Positions 28,356-38,525 of a DNA stretch of 64,000 nucleotides are shown piece after piece. The stretch comes from Bacteroides gallinarum DSM 18171 = JCM 13658 (lineage in GTDB: Bacteria > Bacteroidota > Bacteroidia > Bacteroidales > Bacteroidaceae): positions 62,001 to 126,000 of the forward strand of contig NZ_KB894118.1 in NCBI RefSeq assembly GCF_000374365.1. The letters run 5' to 3'. The position numbers and the translations under genes are program-made. Under the pieces are notes generated by a model, which worked only from the letters and a program-made list of their open reading frames with translations, did not search any database and was not told the DNA's origin. How positions within the stretch are numbered: the first letter of the stretch is position 1; each line of letters starts with the position of its first letter.

Positions 28356-31148
28356 TTATCGTTTAATATCCAACGCATCGCAACCGCGGATGTCCTGCGT
28401 CTTGTCGTAAATCAGCTTGTACATGCCTGCCTTGATATAGGGACATACACTCGTCATGTCGATAGAGATGTTGGGGTTGTCCTTGATATCTACAATCCAG
28501 AGCTTCGAAGTCATTGTTTCGTTCACCTTGCGGATGTCGTTCGAACCGATTTGCAGTTGCAACAGGCTGGGGCAGGTAGTGATACCTTCAGGCCATTCGC
28601 GCAGGATGCGGTTACCGTCCGCATCGCGCTGGTGGCGGATGCCGATAGCCTGCAACTGGCTGCTGTTCAGGGGAGCCTTCGGGAACTTGGAGAAGCAGTT
28701 GTAGCCGAGGTCCATGTTCCGCAGGTAAGGCAAGGTCGTCGCACGGAAGTCGTCGGACAGCTTGGTCAGCTTGTTAAAGCGGAGGTCTATCGCCATGAGC
28801 AGGTTCGTGTTCTTGTAGTTGCCCTCTTTGGGTTTCAGGGAGTTCTCCGGAATTTCTTTCATCAGGTTGTTGCTGATGATAAGCGTCGTCATCGGCGAGC
28901 CGGACGAGAACAGCTCTTTCGGGAAGTCCTTTATCAGGTTGTTGGACAACGTTACCGTAGCGGCGTTGATGCCCTTGAAGTCTGCCTGGCTGCACTCAAT
29001 GTTCGTGCCGTTTACACCGATACGGTTGTACGAGAAGTCTACGGCTCCCATTATATATATGGATTTGGCGTCGAAGATGTTGGGGATGTACTCTATCTCG
29101 TTATGGGAGAAGTTCAGCGTTTCCACCTGGTCGGTGAAGCCGCAGAAGTTGTCCGGTATCTTGGTAATATGGTTGTAGTCCAGGTCCAGCGTCGTAATCT
29201 CTATCTCTTTGCCGAATGCCGATAGCTCGCCGGTCAGGTTGTTATGCATACAGTCCACCAAGCCCAGTTTACGCATCTTGTTCAGGGATGAATAAGGAGG
29301 GAATTCCTTCAGGTTGTTATACCCGAAGTATAGGATTTGCAGTTTGGCTCCTACGGGGGAGTCCGCCAGCTTTTTCCAGTCTGCGGTAAACTGTGCGCCC
29401 GTGCCGTCCTTAGCTCCGTTCAATCCGTCGATACCCTTGTTGCAGGCGAAGTTCAGCAGTTCCACATTGGGAAGCTCGAACAGGAAGTCGGGCATCCTCG
29501 TCAGTTTGGGACAGTTGTAGAGTTCTACGTCCTTCAGGTCTTCGAACTTCTTCCAGCTCCATGAGGCACTCTCGTCTTTATACAGGAGGGCGTACTCGGA
29601 GCCGGGGTTCTCCCAATCCGTGCAGATGTCTTCCGCTTCGAGGGGAGTATTCGCGATATAGAGCTGTTGCAGTTGCGTCAGGCGCTGCAAGGCTTTCGAT
29701 ACGAAAGTGATGTTGTTGGCTACGTAGCCTATCTGGGTATCCTTCAGGTGGATGCGCGTGCTTTTCGGAATTGCCTTCATCTCAGGGTCGTTGTTGATAC
29801 TCTCTTTCAGGAAGTCGGACAACTGCTCCCGCGGGTCGTAGTCTATGAACTGCTCCTTGTAGTGCATGCGCATTTTCTGCCGCTGGGCTTCGCTCATATT
29901 CGCAGAGATGCCGCTGGTTCCGAACAACCTGCCGCCCAACTGCTCGTTGTGCGAACCCAGGGAAAGTATCCGCAGCTCGGTCAACTGCCCGATAGCGTCG
30001 GGTATTCTTCCTTTGGCTCCGAAACCTTCCAGGCTCAGGGTTACTACACGCCCCTTGTCGTTAATCTCTACGCCCGGCTGGTCGCCCCACATATCTATTT
30101 CCTTGTTGAAGTTCCAGGTCGAGCCGGCAGGCTGGGTGTCGCCGTGGTAGCTCCAGTGCTGTCCGTCCAATGCTTCCCAGATAGCTTTCAGTGCCATGTA
30201 GTCCTTGATGTACTCGGCTGTCGGAGACATCTGTACCGGTACGATAGCGTCGTCGGTCTGCTTGTTGTCCTCGATGCTGAACGTTTCGCCAGCAAGCTGG
30301 GTACGTTCCTCCAACTGCGGGTAGGTACTGCCGCTCTGCTTGTAGGTAATGTATCCCGTAACTTGGTAAGTTCCTGCAAGGAGCCACAGTATGGAGTCGC
30401 ATTTGGCTGTGCCGATATCCATATACTTGTCCTTGTTCAGGTTGTCGTCGGTATAGTCGGGGTTCGGGTTTTCCTTATACTCCTCCTTATAGGTCACCTT
30501 CAGGTCTTTGAAGGTAGTCGAGGCGCGTGTGAAGGTGTTGGTTACGGTAACGTCTACACGGCTGATGTCGCTGAACAGGTACGACTTGTCCGTAGAGGCT
30601 GCCGCACGCGTAAGCCCCGACTTGATAAGCTTGAAGGTTACCGTTCCGCGCGATTGCGTATCGACAACGAGGTCTTTCATGGTCAGTCCGCGCGGTGTTA
30701 CCTCGAACGTATTGTCGGAGCCTGCGGAAATACCGGTCACTACCTTATCCAACCTGTCGAGCAGCTTGTAGCCGATGATTTTGTAGTCGCCCGTAAGCAG
30801 TTGCAACTTGTCGCTGCGCATGCCGTATTCGGCGTTGTTTTCGCTGTAAGCATTCAGTACTAAGGTCTGGGTGATGCTCATGCCATTGTATTGCATTTCG
30901 ATTTCCACCTTCTGCGCTTCGCTCAATTTGTCCAGCTCGTCTGCGGCACGCGTTCCGGCTGCCTTGGACTGAACGGACGATTCTCCTGCGTAGGATGTAG
31001 ACTTATAAAGTTTGAACTGCACATAGCCGTACTGCTTTCCCTGCAATTCGTCTTTATCGTCGGAGCATCCGCCCAGCGCCATACCCGAAAGTATGGCGAC
31101 CAGCGCTGCAAGAAGAATTTTTCCTTTTATAGTTCTCTTATGGTTCAT
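28356..31148 (-). CDS. DUF4458-like leucine-rich-repeat surface lipoprotein
   Basis: 930 aa. The lipobox is LGGC (Cys28). The N-terminal third (about 35-330) has a DUF4458-like region (YGYVQFKLYKSTSY, LNAYSENNAEYGMRSDKLQLL, DYKIIGYKLLDRLDKVV), apparently as two related beta-sandwich units. From about 350 on it is an LRR solenoid (LTELRILSLGSHN, LQQLYIANTPLEAEDI, LEIT-type strands with NNLIKDFPKELF, LRNMDLGYNCFSKFPKAPL). It is the largest binding protein of the operon and starts 63 bp after the previous stop. Long frames on the opposite strand are shadows. Confidence 0.82.
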   Translation of the reverse strand: MNHKRTIKGKILLAALVAILSGMALGGCSDDKDELQGKQYGYVQFKLYKSTSYAGESSVQSKAAGTRAADELDKLSEAQKVEIEMQYNGMSITQTLVLNAYSENNAEYGMRSDKLQLLTGDYKIIGYKLLDRLDKVVTGISAGSDNTFEVTPRGLTMKDLVVDTQSRGTVTFKLIKSGLTRAAASTDKSYLFSDISRVDVTVTNTFTRASTTFKDLKVTYKEEYKENPNPDYTDDNLNKDKYMDIGTAKCDSILWLLAGTYQVTGYITYKQSGSTYPQLEERTQLAGETFSIEDNKQTDDAIVPVQMSPTAEYIKDYMALKAIWEALDGQHWSYHGDTQPAGSTWNFNKEIDMWGDQPGVEINDKGRVVTLSLEGFGAKGRIPDAIGQLTELRILSLGSHNEQLGGRLFGTSGISANMSEAQRQKMRMHYKEQFIDYDPREQLSDFLKESINNDPEMKAIPKSTRIHLKDTQIGYVANNITFVSKALQRLTQLQQLYIANTPLEAEDICTDWENPGSEYALLYKDESASWSWKKFEDLKDVELYNCPKLTRMPDFLFELPNVELLNFACNKGIDGLNGAKDGTGAQFTADWKKLADSPVGAKLQILYFGYNNLKEFPPYSSLNKMRKLGLVDCMHNNLTGELSAFGKEIEITTLDLDYNHITKIPDNFCGFTDQVETLNFSHNEIEYIPNIFDAKSIYIMGAVDFSYNRIGVNGTNIECSQADFKGINAATVTLSNNLIKDFPKELFSSGSPMTTLIISNNLMKEIPENSLKPKEGNYKNTNLLMAIDLRFNKLTKLSDDFRATTLPYLRNMDLGYNCFSKFPKAPLNSSQLQAIGIRHQRDADGNRILREWPEGITTCPSLLQLQIGSNDIRKVNETMTSKLWIVDIKDNPNISIDMTSVCPYIKAGMYKLIYDKTQDIRGCDALDIKR

Positions 31149-31211
31149 TTATTTTTCCTTTTCTGTATTTTGGATTACAGTTATTTGTCTGCACTTTGCC
31201 GGATGCCGGGG

Positions 31212-32861
31212 TCAGTTGCTGGCAATCGTGATGATGCAGAGTGCTATGATATCGCCGTTCTCTCCCTTGACTATCAGTTTATAGTCGTTTGCGTAAGTGT
31301 CGGGATTGCTGAAATAGATACCCCAGCCGCTTATTTTCCTGGGATTTCCTTTCAGGTCGAACGTATTGCCTTCCAGTTTCAAGCCTCCGGCATTGTTATT
31401 GCTTACCTGCTCGGTTATCTGCTGGCCGGTTGCCATACCCACACCCTCGAACACCAGCTTAAAGCTATTGAGTGTGAAGTTCGAAACGATGCTTTTGGGA
31501 ATGACGGCTTTCCATACGTTGTTCCCGGTTACGTTGTAATCGGTAACGTTGCTTGCGTTCTTCATATCCTCGAATGTTACTTTCGAACCCATATTACTTT
31601 CCAATTCGGGATATTTGATTTCGGTAGGATTGGTGGTTTCGGGGTTATAGTAATAATCCGCGCAGAACGTAATCCTGTCCGCCTGTTCCTGCCGTGCTTC
31701 CTGCTTCAATGTAGCCAGGATATTCACATCGTATATGGAGAGGAGGTCGTTGGTTTCGCTTTCGATAAGGCTGCCTTCCAGGTTTCCTTTAATCTTGTCG
31801 TAAACGGCCTGCGGGAACACCATGACGGTAGCTTCCCTTACTTCGCCGGTATTGTTGTCTACGCTCACCGTTACCTGGTCTTTGTTCGTACCCGTACCGA
31901 TAGAGGCGTGTAGCCAGTCCATATTGCTGTTGAAATCGTAAACGTACTTGCCGTCCTGCTGTTTCTGGCTGAACGTTACCACCTGGAACGCGTCGTTGTA
32001 GGCGGTAATGGTGGATACCAGCTTGTCGGTCGTTTCCTTATCGCCTACAATCTCCTTGCCGTCCACGCTTGCCGTTACATTCATGTAAGTCGGGGCTGTT
32101 TTGATAGCATCCTGCTGCAATCCGGCATAAATCAGGGGGATTTCCACCTTGCGTACCTTGTCGGTCTTGGCGGTGGCGGCATCTGCCGTAGTGAAAGTCA
32201 GCACGTAGTTGCCTTTGGCAATCGGGTACTTCTCGCTCAGCCCGCTGGTGTTCTCCTGGTTGAAGGTGAATTTGTACGCTCCGTTCTCGTCGATAGTGAA
32301 GGCGAGCCATTCCGGGTTGGTGAAACCGATTTTCATGCCGGCTTCCGCCTGTGCCTTGACTACCGTGTAGATAGCGGTAGCGATGCTGTTACCCTTAATC
32401 GTGAGCGGGTGGTCTTTATCGTATACATTACCGTCCTCGTCGGTAACCGTGAGGTCGGTATATTCTTTGGCGGCACGCGTCACCTTACAGATAACCTGTG
32501 ACTGGCTTCCCATTTTCAGGGTGATTTCCGCTACGGCAGCCTCGTTGTAGTTCTGCCCGTCGGCGGATGCCACAATGGTAATCGTCTGCTTCCCGGCTTT
32601 GCCGTTCATCAGGCTTTCAGAGAACTCGCCGTTCTTGAACTTGCACCACCCCGCATTGCTGGAGATTTCCCATTCCGTGTTCGCTTCGAAAGAAATCTCG
32701 GCGGTTTCGCCGGCGGCGCAGTTGATGTCTTTCAGTTCCGGAAAGACCGGAGCGGTTGCTCCGCCTTCGTCGTCATTGTCCGAACATCCGGCAAATGTTA
32801 CGATGAACATCGCTGCCAATAGCATAAACCAACTCTTATTCCTTAAATTCAATGTTTTCAT
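31212..32861 (-). CDS. Surface lipoprotein with BACON-like domain (possibly DUF5003)
   Basis: 549 aa. The lipobox is FAGC (Cys26). A BACON-like sandwich spans about 38-130 (CAAGETAEISFEANTEWEI, AVAEITLKMGSQSQVICKV); the rest is beta-rich with no catalytic motif (VTDEDGNVYDKDHPL, VRKVEIPLIYAGLQQDAI). It ends with a compact domain around residues 440-549. I recall DUF5003 for proteins like this beside SusD, but that name is uncertain. It starts 17 bp after the upstream gene in the operon. A role in binding substrate at the cell surface is inferred. Confidence 0.65.
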   Translation of the reverse strand: MKTLNLRNKSWFMLLAAMFIVTFAGCSDNDDEGGATAPVFPELKDINCAAGETAEISFEANTEWEISSNAGWCKFKNGEFSESLMNGKAGKQTITIVASADGQNYNEAAVAEITLKMGSQSQVICKVTRAAKEYTDLTVTDEDGNVYDKDHPLTIKGNSIATAIYTVVKAQAEAGMKIGFTNPEWLAFTIDENGAYKFTFNQENTSGLSEKYPIAKGNYVLTFTTADAATAKTDKVRKVEIPLIYAGLQQDAIKTAPTYMNVTASVDGKEIVGDKETTDKLVSTITAYNDAFQVVTFSQKQQDGKYVYDFNSNMDWLHASIGTGTNKDQVTVSVDNNTGEVREATVMVFPQAVYDKIKGNLEGSLIESETNDLLSIYDVNILATLKQEARQEQADRITFCADYYYNPETTNPTEIKYPELESNMGSKVTFEDMKNASNVTDYNVTGNNVWKAVIPKSIVSNFTLNSFKLVFEGVGMATGQQITEQVSNNNAGGLKLEGNTFDLKGNPRKISGWGIYFSNPDTYANDYKLIVKGENGDIIALCIITIASN

Positions 32862-32878
32862 TATTATATGGTTTAATG

Positions 32879-33784
32879 TTAATATCCTTGTTCCCTTAGT
32901 TTCTCGGCTTCAGCTTCGCTAATCCATTCTACGACATTGGCAGGGGTATCTACCACGCCGTACAGCGAGCCGTCTTTGTTATCTACCCGTACGTTGATGT
33001 ACATGAAGATGAACTTATCGCAGGTGTTGTAATAGGCGGGATAGCCCGAAGGTTGCGTCATCATCATCTTGCCGTTGCCGTAAATCGTGCCGAACGCTTC
33101 GCTCGTGCTGCCGCATACGTGCTCCTCTATCTCGATATCCGCTTCCTCAATGTTGTCCGGCTTGAATTTGACCTTCGTGTCGAAGCCGTCGTAGAAGAGT
33201 CCGTGCAACACAATCGTATTCTCCTCGTCTTCTACCACATCGGAGGTTATCAGGCGCAGCTTGATGCCTCCCAAGTAACTGGAGAAGTAGGTGGACGTGA
33301 CTTTGCAGAAGCCGCTGTAATTGTTGATGTCGAACGGGCAGTATTTATGTATCACCACTTTGGTTTTCGTTCCGTACATTTCCCATTGTTCCGATTCGGG
33401 AACGACCAGGCGCAGGGCGAATCCCAGGGAGTCGCGCTTGTCGATGTTCTCGTACATACTCTCTACCTCCACATTGGCAGCCATTTCGCCCGCCTTGATA
33501 GTGACGGTGTTCGAGAGGAGCTTATAATGTTTCCCCTCGACGGCGTTGCTCTCCTTGTCTATCACCTCCACGGCGAACGTACGGTCGTAGCCGGCGCGTG
33601 CGGTTGCCGATACGGGAATATCGAATTTCTCGTTACTCTCCTGCACGATGTATTCGTAGAGGGTATCGGAGAACATCAGATAACTGGGTCCGCTATACAT
33701 CACCCGGTTCTGGTCGCATCCGGCAAGGCTTGCCAGGACAGCAATGGCTGCCACGCATCCGATTAATAGTTTCTTCATTATCAT
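32879..33784 (-). CDS. DUF4843/DUF4984-like SusCD-associated lipoprotein
   Basis: 301 aa from the ATG at 33784, or 299 aa from the ATG two codons later. The lipobox is LAGC. The N-terminal domain (about 30-150) is an Ig-like sandwich with the phrase GPSYLMFSDTLYEYIVQES, typical of the DUF4843 group. The C-terminal half (YCPFDINNYSGFCKVTS onward) fits a DUF4984-type domain. It lies directly after susD (12 bp), the common place for these accessory lipoproteins. The function is unknown. Confidence 0.68.
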   Translation of the reverse strand: MIMKKLLIGCVAAIAVLASLAGCDQNRVMYSGPSYLMFSDTLYEYIVQESNEKFDIPVSATARAGYDRTFAVEVIDKESNAVEGKHYKLLSNTVTIKAGEMAANVEVESMYENIDKRDSLGFALRLVVPESEQWEMYGTKTKVVIHKYCPFDINNYSGFCKVTSTYFSSYLGGIKLRLITSDVVEDEENTIVLHGLFYDGFDTKVKFKPDNIEEADIEIEEHVCGSTSEAFGTIYGNGKMMMTQPSGYPAYYNTCDKFIFMYINVRVDNKDGSLYGVVDTPANVVEWISEAEAEKLREQGY

Positions 33785-33796
33785 AAATCTTTTATC

Positions 33797-35329
33797 TTAT
33801 TTGTTACTTTCATTAGGTTGTATTTCCGAGCCCGGAGCATCGAGTTCGTGCTGGGGTATCGGCCATACGAACAGCGGGTCGTCCTTCTCCACTTTCAGGC
33901 TGCTGCCGTTGTCTAGCGACTGGTCTTGCGGCTCGCGCTTGAAGCCGTCGTGCCAGCGTTTGAGGTCGTGCAGGCGGAAACCTTCCATATACAGCTCTTT
34001 CACACGTTCTTTCTTGATAACGTCCATGGCATTGTCCTTGCTCATGGCGGTGGAGCCGCCGTAAGAAGCATAACGCGCCAGGCGGAGCTTGGAGATGTCG
34101 CTTCCGGCTTTGCCGTAATCGGGCTGTGCCTTCTGTACATAAGCCTCCGCACGGATAAGGTACTGTTCGGACAGGCGTAACACCTTCGGCATGGTTACAT
34201 GCAGGATGTTGTAGCTGGTGAACGTTTCGTTGCCGAAGTACTTGACGAGCAGCGGCCAGGTAAGCCCGTGGCTGTAACCGGTGGTGAACGACTGGAAGAT
34301 AGTGGATACGCGCAGGTCGCTCGTTTCGTATAGGTTGATGACCCAGGTGGCGGGAACGTAGTCCGGGCGTACGCTGGTAAAGTCGTAGTTGGCAAAGATA
34401 CGTCCCAGTGCGCCGCCGTAGGAATTGACGGTGAAGCCTACCTTCCAGATAGACTCGGTGGAAGAATCGTTGGTCCACATATACTTATAATAGCTGACAC
34501 CCGTAGAGGCGGTTTGCGTACAGCTCGACAGGATGTAGTATCCGCTTTCGATAACTTTGGTGGAATACTCGATAGCTTCGTCCCACTTCTTCATATAGAG
34601 GGCTACGCGGGCGCGCAGGGCATATACCGTATATTCGTTGAAGTAGATAGAGTTGTACAGTACGCCGTCTTTGGAAGGGTCGAAGTCCTCCTCCAGTTTC
34701 AGCAGTTCCGCCGCACGCTCTAGGTCGTCCAGTATGAACTGGTAGGAGTCTTTGAGCGAAGCGCGCTTCATCTCTTCGTTGCCCTGGTAGTGCTGGGATA
34801 GGATAACGCCCAACTCGTTGGCTGCTTCTTCATCGCTTTCGTAAGCCTTGCAGAACAGCTTCACCAGTTCGGAGTAAGCCAGTGCGCGGGCAAAGTAGGC
34901 CTCTCCGCAACATTGGTCTAACTTGTCGAGTTCCTTGTCGTCGTTGGTCTTTTTCCGTACGTTGTCTACCCGGTCAAACAGGAAGTTACAGCGGTTGATA
35001 ACGGTGTACAAGTCGCCGTACACGGCTTCGATGTCGGTATTGGTAGGTTTGATGTCCTTCCAGCGCCAGATTTCGCCGTAGATATTGGTATTTCCGTTTA
35101 TTCCGTACACGAAGTCGGTCTGCAGGTCGGGCAGCAGCGTCAGGTTACCGGAATAGAGGTATGCGCTTTTGAAGGAATCGTATATGCCGATTACCGCCAA
35201 ATTCACGTCGGATACCGTTTGCAGGGATTCGTCGAAAGGAATTCCGTCCTCGGGCATCTTGTCCAGGCAGGAGGTAACGGACAACGCCACGGCAGCCGAC
35301 AGTATGTATAATTTGAATTTCTTAATCAT
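33797..35329 (-). CDS. SusD/RagB-family surface nutrient-binding lipoprotein
   Basis: 510 aa. The lipobox is VTSC (Cys21), followed by LDKMPEDG. SusD family features include the CCGEAYFARALAYSELVKLFCKAYE helix pair, YTVYALRARVALYMKKWDEAIEYSTKVI and the C-terminal KKERVKELYMEGFRLHDLKRW. It is the partner of the SusC encoded 26 bp upstream. In this operon it should help capture the substrate processed by the surface subtilase. Confidence 0.95.
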   Translation of the reverse strand: MIKKFKLYILSAAVALSVTSCLDKMPEDGIPFDESLQTVSDVNLAVIGIYDSFKSAYLYSGNLTLLPDLQTDFVYGINGNTNIYGEIWRWKDIKPTNTDIEAVYGDLYTVINRCNFLFDRVDNVRKKTNDDKELDKLDQCCGEAYFARALAYSELVKLFCKAYESDEEAANELGVILSQHYQGNEEMKRASLKDSYQFILDDLERAAELLKLEEDFDPSKDGVLYNSIYFNEYTVYALRARVALYMKKWDEAIEYSTKVIESGYYILSSCTQTASTGVSYYKYMWTNDSSTESIWKVGFTVNSYGGALGRIFANYDFTSVRPDYVPATWVINLYETSDLRVSTIFQSFTTGYSHGLTWPLLVKYFGNETFTSYNILHVTMPKVLRLSEQYLIRAEAYVQKAQPDYGKAGSDISKLRLARYASYGGSTAMSKDNAMDVIKKERVKELYMEGFRLHDLKRWHDGFKREPQDQSLDNGSSLKVEKDDPLFVWPIPQHELDAPGSEIQPNESNK

Positions 35330-35355
35330 TTTCTTGCTAACTTATATTGTTCTGT

Positions 35356-38289
35356 TTAGAATGACACTTCGATACCCAGTGTAAACTGGCGCGAAGCCGG
35401 ATACTGCGCCCTGTAAACGTTGTCCGCCATTTCGGGGTCCAGCCCGGAAAATCCTGTAAAGGTAAGCAGGTTCTGTCCTTGCAGGTATATGCGGGCGGAT
35501 GTGAAGAAATTGGTTTTCTTCAACAACGTCTGCGGCAGGGAGTAGGCGAGCGTCAGGTTTTTCAGGCGGAGGAAAGAGGTGTTCTCCAGGAAACGGTCGT
35601 CGAGCTGTGCCACTACGCCGTAGCGCGGGATGTCCGTGATGTCTCCGGGTTTCTTCCAGCCGTCGTACAACAGCCGTCTGGACTGGTTGTAAGTGCTGTA
35701 CAACCCGTTACTTTCTTCGAAGAAGCGGTCGTTGTTCATCACCCAGCGGTCTGCCATCCAACTGAACTGTGCCGACAGCGAGAGGCCTTTCCACGAAAGG
35801 GTCGTGCCGAAGCCGCCCGTCCACGGGGAGTCGAACGACTTTCCGGTCATCACCTTATCGTCCTCCTTGAATTCGGTGGTCAGCTCTCCGTCTTTGGTGT
35901 ACCAAAGGGCATCGCCGTTGGCGGGGTTCACGCCGGCATAGCGGTTCATGAAGTATTCGTGCACGGGATGTCCCACTACGTATTTCAGTCCGGTGGTGGA
36001 GTTGACGTATTCCTGTACGCCGTTGTAAAGCTCTACCAACTCATTCTTATTATAAGAAATGTTGGCGTTCAGGTTCCAGGTAAAGTCTTTGGTACGTATC
36101 ACATCGCCGTTGACCGAGATTTCCACACCACGGTTTATCATGGCGCCGATGTTCTCCCAACGGTAGCCCATACCGCTAATGGCGTAGGATTCGGGTACGT
36201 ACATCAGCATGTTGGTGGTCTTTTTGTGATAGAAGTCGATGTCCATATGGGCGCGGTTGAAGAAGTCCAGGCGCAACCCGATGTTGTTAGACCAGGTCTG
36301 CTCCCAGCTCAACTCCTCGTTGCCGCTCTGTTTGGGATAGATGCCGGCTTCGTCGTTGTACTTGGCTCCTCCGGAAACGAGTGCGAGGTGGTCGTAGTAG
36401 GGGATATCCGAGTTACCGGAAGTACCCGTACTGAGTGCGATTTGCGCTCCGGTAAGCCATTCGATGTCTTTCAGGAATGATTCGTTCTTGATGTTCCACA
36501 TAAATCCCAGCGACCAGAATGCACCCCAGCGGTGGTCTTTACCGAAACGCGAGGAGGCGTCGGTACGTGCGGCTACCTCTGCATAATAAAGGTTTTTGTA
36601 GTTGTACTCTCCGCGGAAGAAGAACGAAAGGTCGGCATATGCCTCATTGGAGTCTACCCATGAGGAGGCGCGTGTACCGGAACTTACGTTCGTCAGGAAG
36701 TCGTTAGCCTGTCCTTTGGTTACTACCTGGAAACCGGTAGACTGGAAATCCGTGGCTTCCTGTCCCAGCATGAAGTTGAAGGAATGGTCTTCGTTCAGTT
36801 CCCAACGGTAGTTGGCAGTGGTCGTTTCGCTGAGTTTCAGGGAGAAGGTGGAGTTACGTCCTGCCGTTCCCTGCTGGTTGTTGATAGCATAGCTGGGATA
36901 AGACTGTATGAAAGCAGTGGAGTGCGAGTAGTCGGCGCCGAACTGCGTGCGTATCGTCAGGTTCTTTATGGGTGTTATTTCTGCAAATACGGTAGACAGG
37001 ATTTTGTATTTCTTGTAATGTATCGGGTTGTTCGTCATCCATTCGATAGGATTCTGCCCCGTACCCTTCCAAGTACCGTCGTTCTGCGATGCCAGCGAGC
37101 CGTCTTTGTTGTAAGGACTCCAGTAGGGGAGCATGAAGCGCGAGCCGGCTATCGGGGTATAAATCGTCATGCTGCCTTCTTCCGTCTGCTCCACTTCCTC
37201 GTAGGCTGCCATGGAACTCGTGCCAATCTTTAGCCAACTGCTCGCCTTCACCTCTGCGTTGGCGCGCATGTTATAGCGGCGGAAGGATGAATTCTGGGCG
37301 ATACCGTCCTGGTCGTAAAAGCCGCCTGACACGTAATAGTTGAGGCGGTCGGTAGCCCGGTTTACGGAAAGTTCGTAGTTCTGCAACGGCGCCCGGTCGT
37401 TGAACACTTCGTCCAACCAGTTAACGTTGGTACGCGACAGGATAGTGTAGTCCTGTCCGTCCGTCAGTCCTATTTCCTTTTCGAACTGGATGCGCTCGGG
37501 CGTATCCATAAGCGTCCACTTGTCGTTGGATGCCAGTTGCGAGAAGCCGTACTGCGCGCGCAGCGTTACCTTCGCCTTGTCCATGGCAAGCCCCCGCTTG
37601 GTGGTGATAACTACGACGCCGTTTGCGGCGCGTGCTCCATATATAGAGGTGGAGGAGGCATCTTTCAATACGGAAATCGATTCGATGTCTCCCGGGCTGA
37701 TTGTGTTGAAGTCCGAGCTGGCAATGGGCACTCCGTCCAGAATGAACAGCGGCGATGTGCCCGAGTTGATAGAATTCGTACCGCGGATTTTGAATACCGA
37801 CGCCTTGCTGGGCTCTCCCGAATTGGAGATAACCGACAGTCCGGGCGTCTGTCCCTGCAATGCCTGGTCGAAACCGGCAGCCGGAACATTCTCCATTTTA
37901 TCCGACTTTACGGTAGATACCGAACCGGCGATAGTCCCCTTTTTGCGTACGCCGTATGCCACTACCACTACTTCGTCTACCATTTCGGTATTCGGTTCTA
38001 AGATTACGTTGTAACGGGCGGCGGCCGTAAATTGCTTTTCTACCGTTCTCATACCGATGTACGAAAACTGCAATGTGGCCGGAGACGTGGTTACCGTGAT
38101 ACTATAATTACCGTTAATATCGGTAATTACGCCATTTGTTGTGCCTTTTTCAACTACAGATACTCCTATTACCGGCTGGTTGTCCTCTGCCGACAGGATA
38201 AGACCTGTTATTCTAAATCCCCCCTGTGCCAATACATACGGGATTTCGAATAGCGTTAAAAGCACAAACAAGAGAGTTGCTTTTCTCAT
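35356..38289 (-). CDS. SusC/RagA TonB-dependent outer-membrane transporter
   Basis: 977 aa. It has a signal peptide (ending VLAQ), a carboxypeptidase-regulatory-like domain (about 25-105, ITGLILSADDNQPVIGVSV), the TonB-box-like region MVDEVVVVAYG, a plug (SISVLKDASSTSIYGARAANGVVVI) and a beta-barrel ending in Phe (QFTLGIEVSF). There is no STN domain, so unlike the 4.5-kb SusC it should not signal to a FecR. It is the first gene of a nine-gene operon running to 22877 with short spacers throughout. Confidence 0.95.
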   Translation of the reverse strand: MRKATLLFVLLTLFEIPYVLAQGGFRITGLILSAEDNQPVIGVSVVEKGTTNGVITDINGNYSITVTTSPATLQFSYIGMRTVEKQFTAAARYNVILEPNTEMVDEVVVVAYGVRKKGTIAGSVSTVKSDKMENVPAAGFDQALQGQTPGLSVISNSGEPSKASVFKIRGTNSINSGTSPLFILDGVPIASSDFNTISPGDIESISVLKDASSTSIYGARAANGVVVITTKRGLAMDKAKVTLRAQYGFSQLASNDKWTLMDTPERIQFEKEIGLTDGQDYTILSRTNVNWLDEVFNDRAPLQNYELSVNRATDRLNYYVSGGFYDQDGIAQNSSFRRYNMRANAEVKASSWLKIGTSSMAAYEEVEQTEEGSMTIYTPIAGSRFMLPYWSPYNKDGSLASQNDGTWKGTGQNPIEWMTNNPIHYKKYKILSTVFAEITPIKNLTIRTQFGADYSHSTAFIQSYPSYAINNQQGTAGRNSTFSLKLSETTTANYRWELNEDHSFNFMLGQEATDFQSTGFQVVTKGQANDFLTNVSSGTRASSWVDSNEAYADLSFFFRGEYNYKNLYYAEVAARTDASSRFGKDHRWGAFWSLGFMWNIKNESFLKDIEWLTGAQIALSTGTSGNSDIPYYDHLALVSGGAKYNDEAGIYPKQSGNEELSWEQTWSNNIGLRLDFFNRAHMDIDFYHKKTTNMLMYVPESYAISGMGYRWENIGAMINRGVEISVNGDVIRTKDFTWNLNANISYNKNELVELYNGVQEYVNSTTGLKYVVGHPVHEYFMNRYAGVNPANGDALWYTKDGELTTEFKEDDKVMTGKSFDSPWTGGFGTTLSWKGLSLSAQFSWMADRWVMNNDRFFEESNGLYSTYNQSRRLLYDGWKKPGDITDIPRYGVVAQLDDRFLENTSFLRLKNLTLAYSLPQTLLKKTNFFTSARIYLQGQNLLTFTGFSGLDPEMADNVYRAQYPASRQFTLGIEVSF

Positions 38290-38525
38290 CTTTGTTCTTT
38301 TAATGAATTAGTTAATAATTTGGTTTTGATTTCAGTTTCAAACGGGAAGAGACATTTTGGGGATGTATATTGCCGTTCGCATATTTATTTTTGACAGTGA
38401 TTATACTTGGGAATGGTTGTTACATACTCCCGAACATCGGCAAACACTGGAAATATCTTTTTAAACATGCTGAATAAGTTTGTAATAATGTTAATACTTT
38501 ATTTTACAAAAGATACCCCGTGTAA
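38290..38525 (-). promoter_or_regulatory. Upstream region of the SusCD-protease operon
   Basis: AT-rich non-coding stretch between the SusC start and the dyad at 38.53 kb. If transcription starts near the dyad, this is a 5' leader of about 240 nt. I see no gene and no strong terminator in it. A frame on the plus strand here is short, AT-rich and has no recognisable features. Confidence 0.4.
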
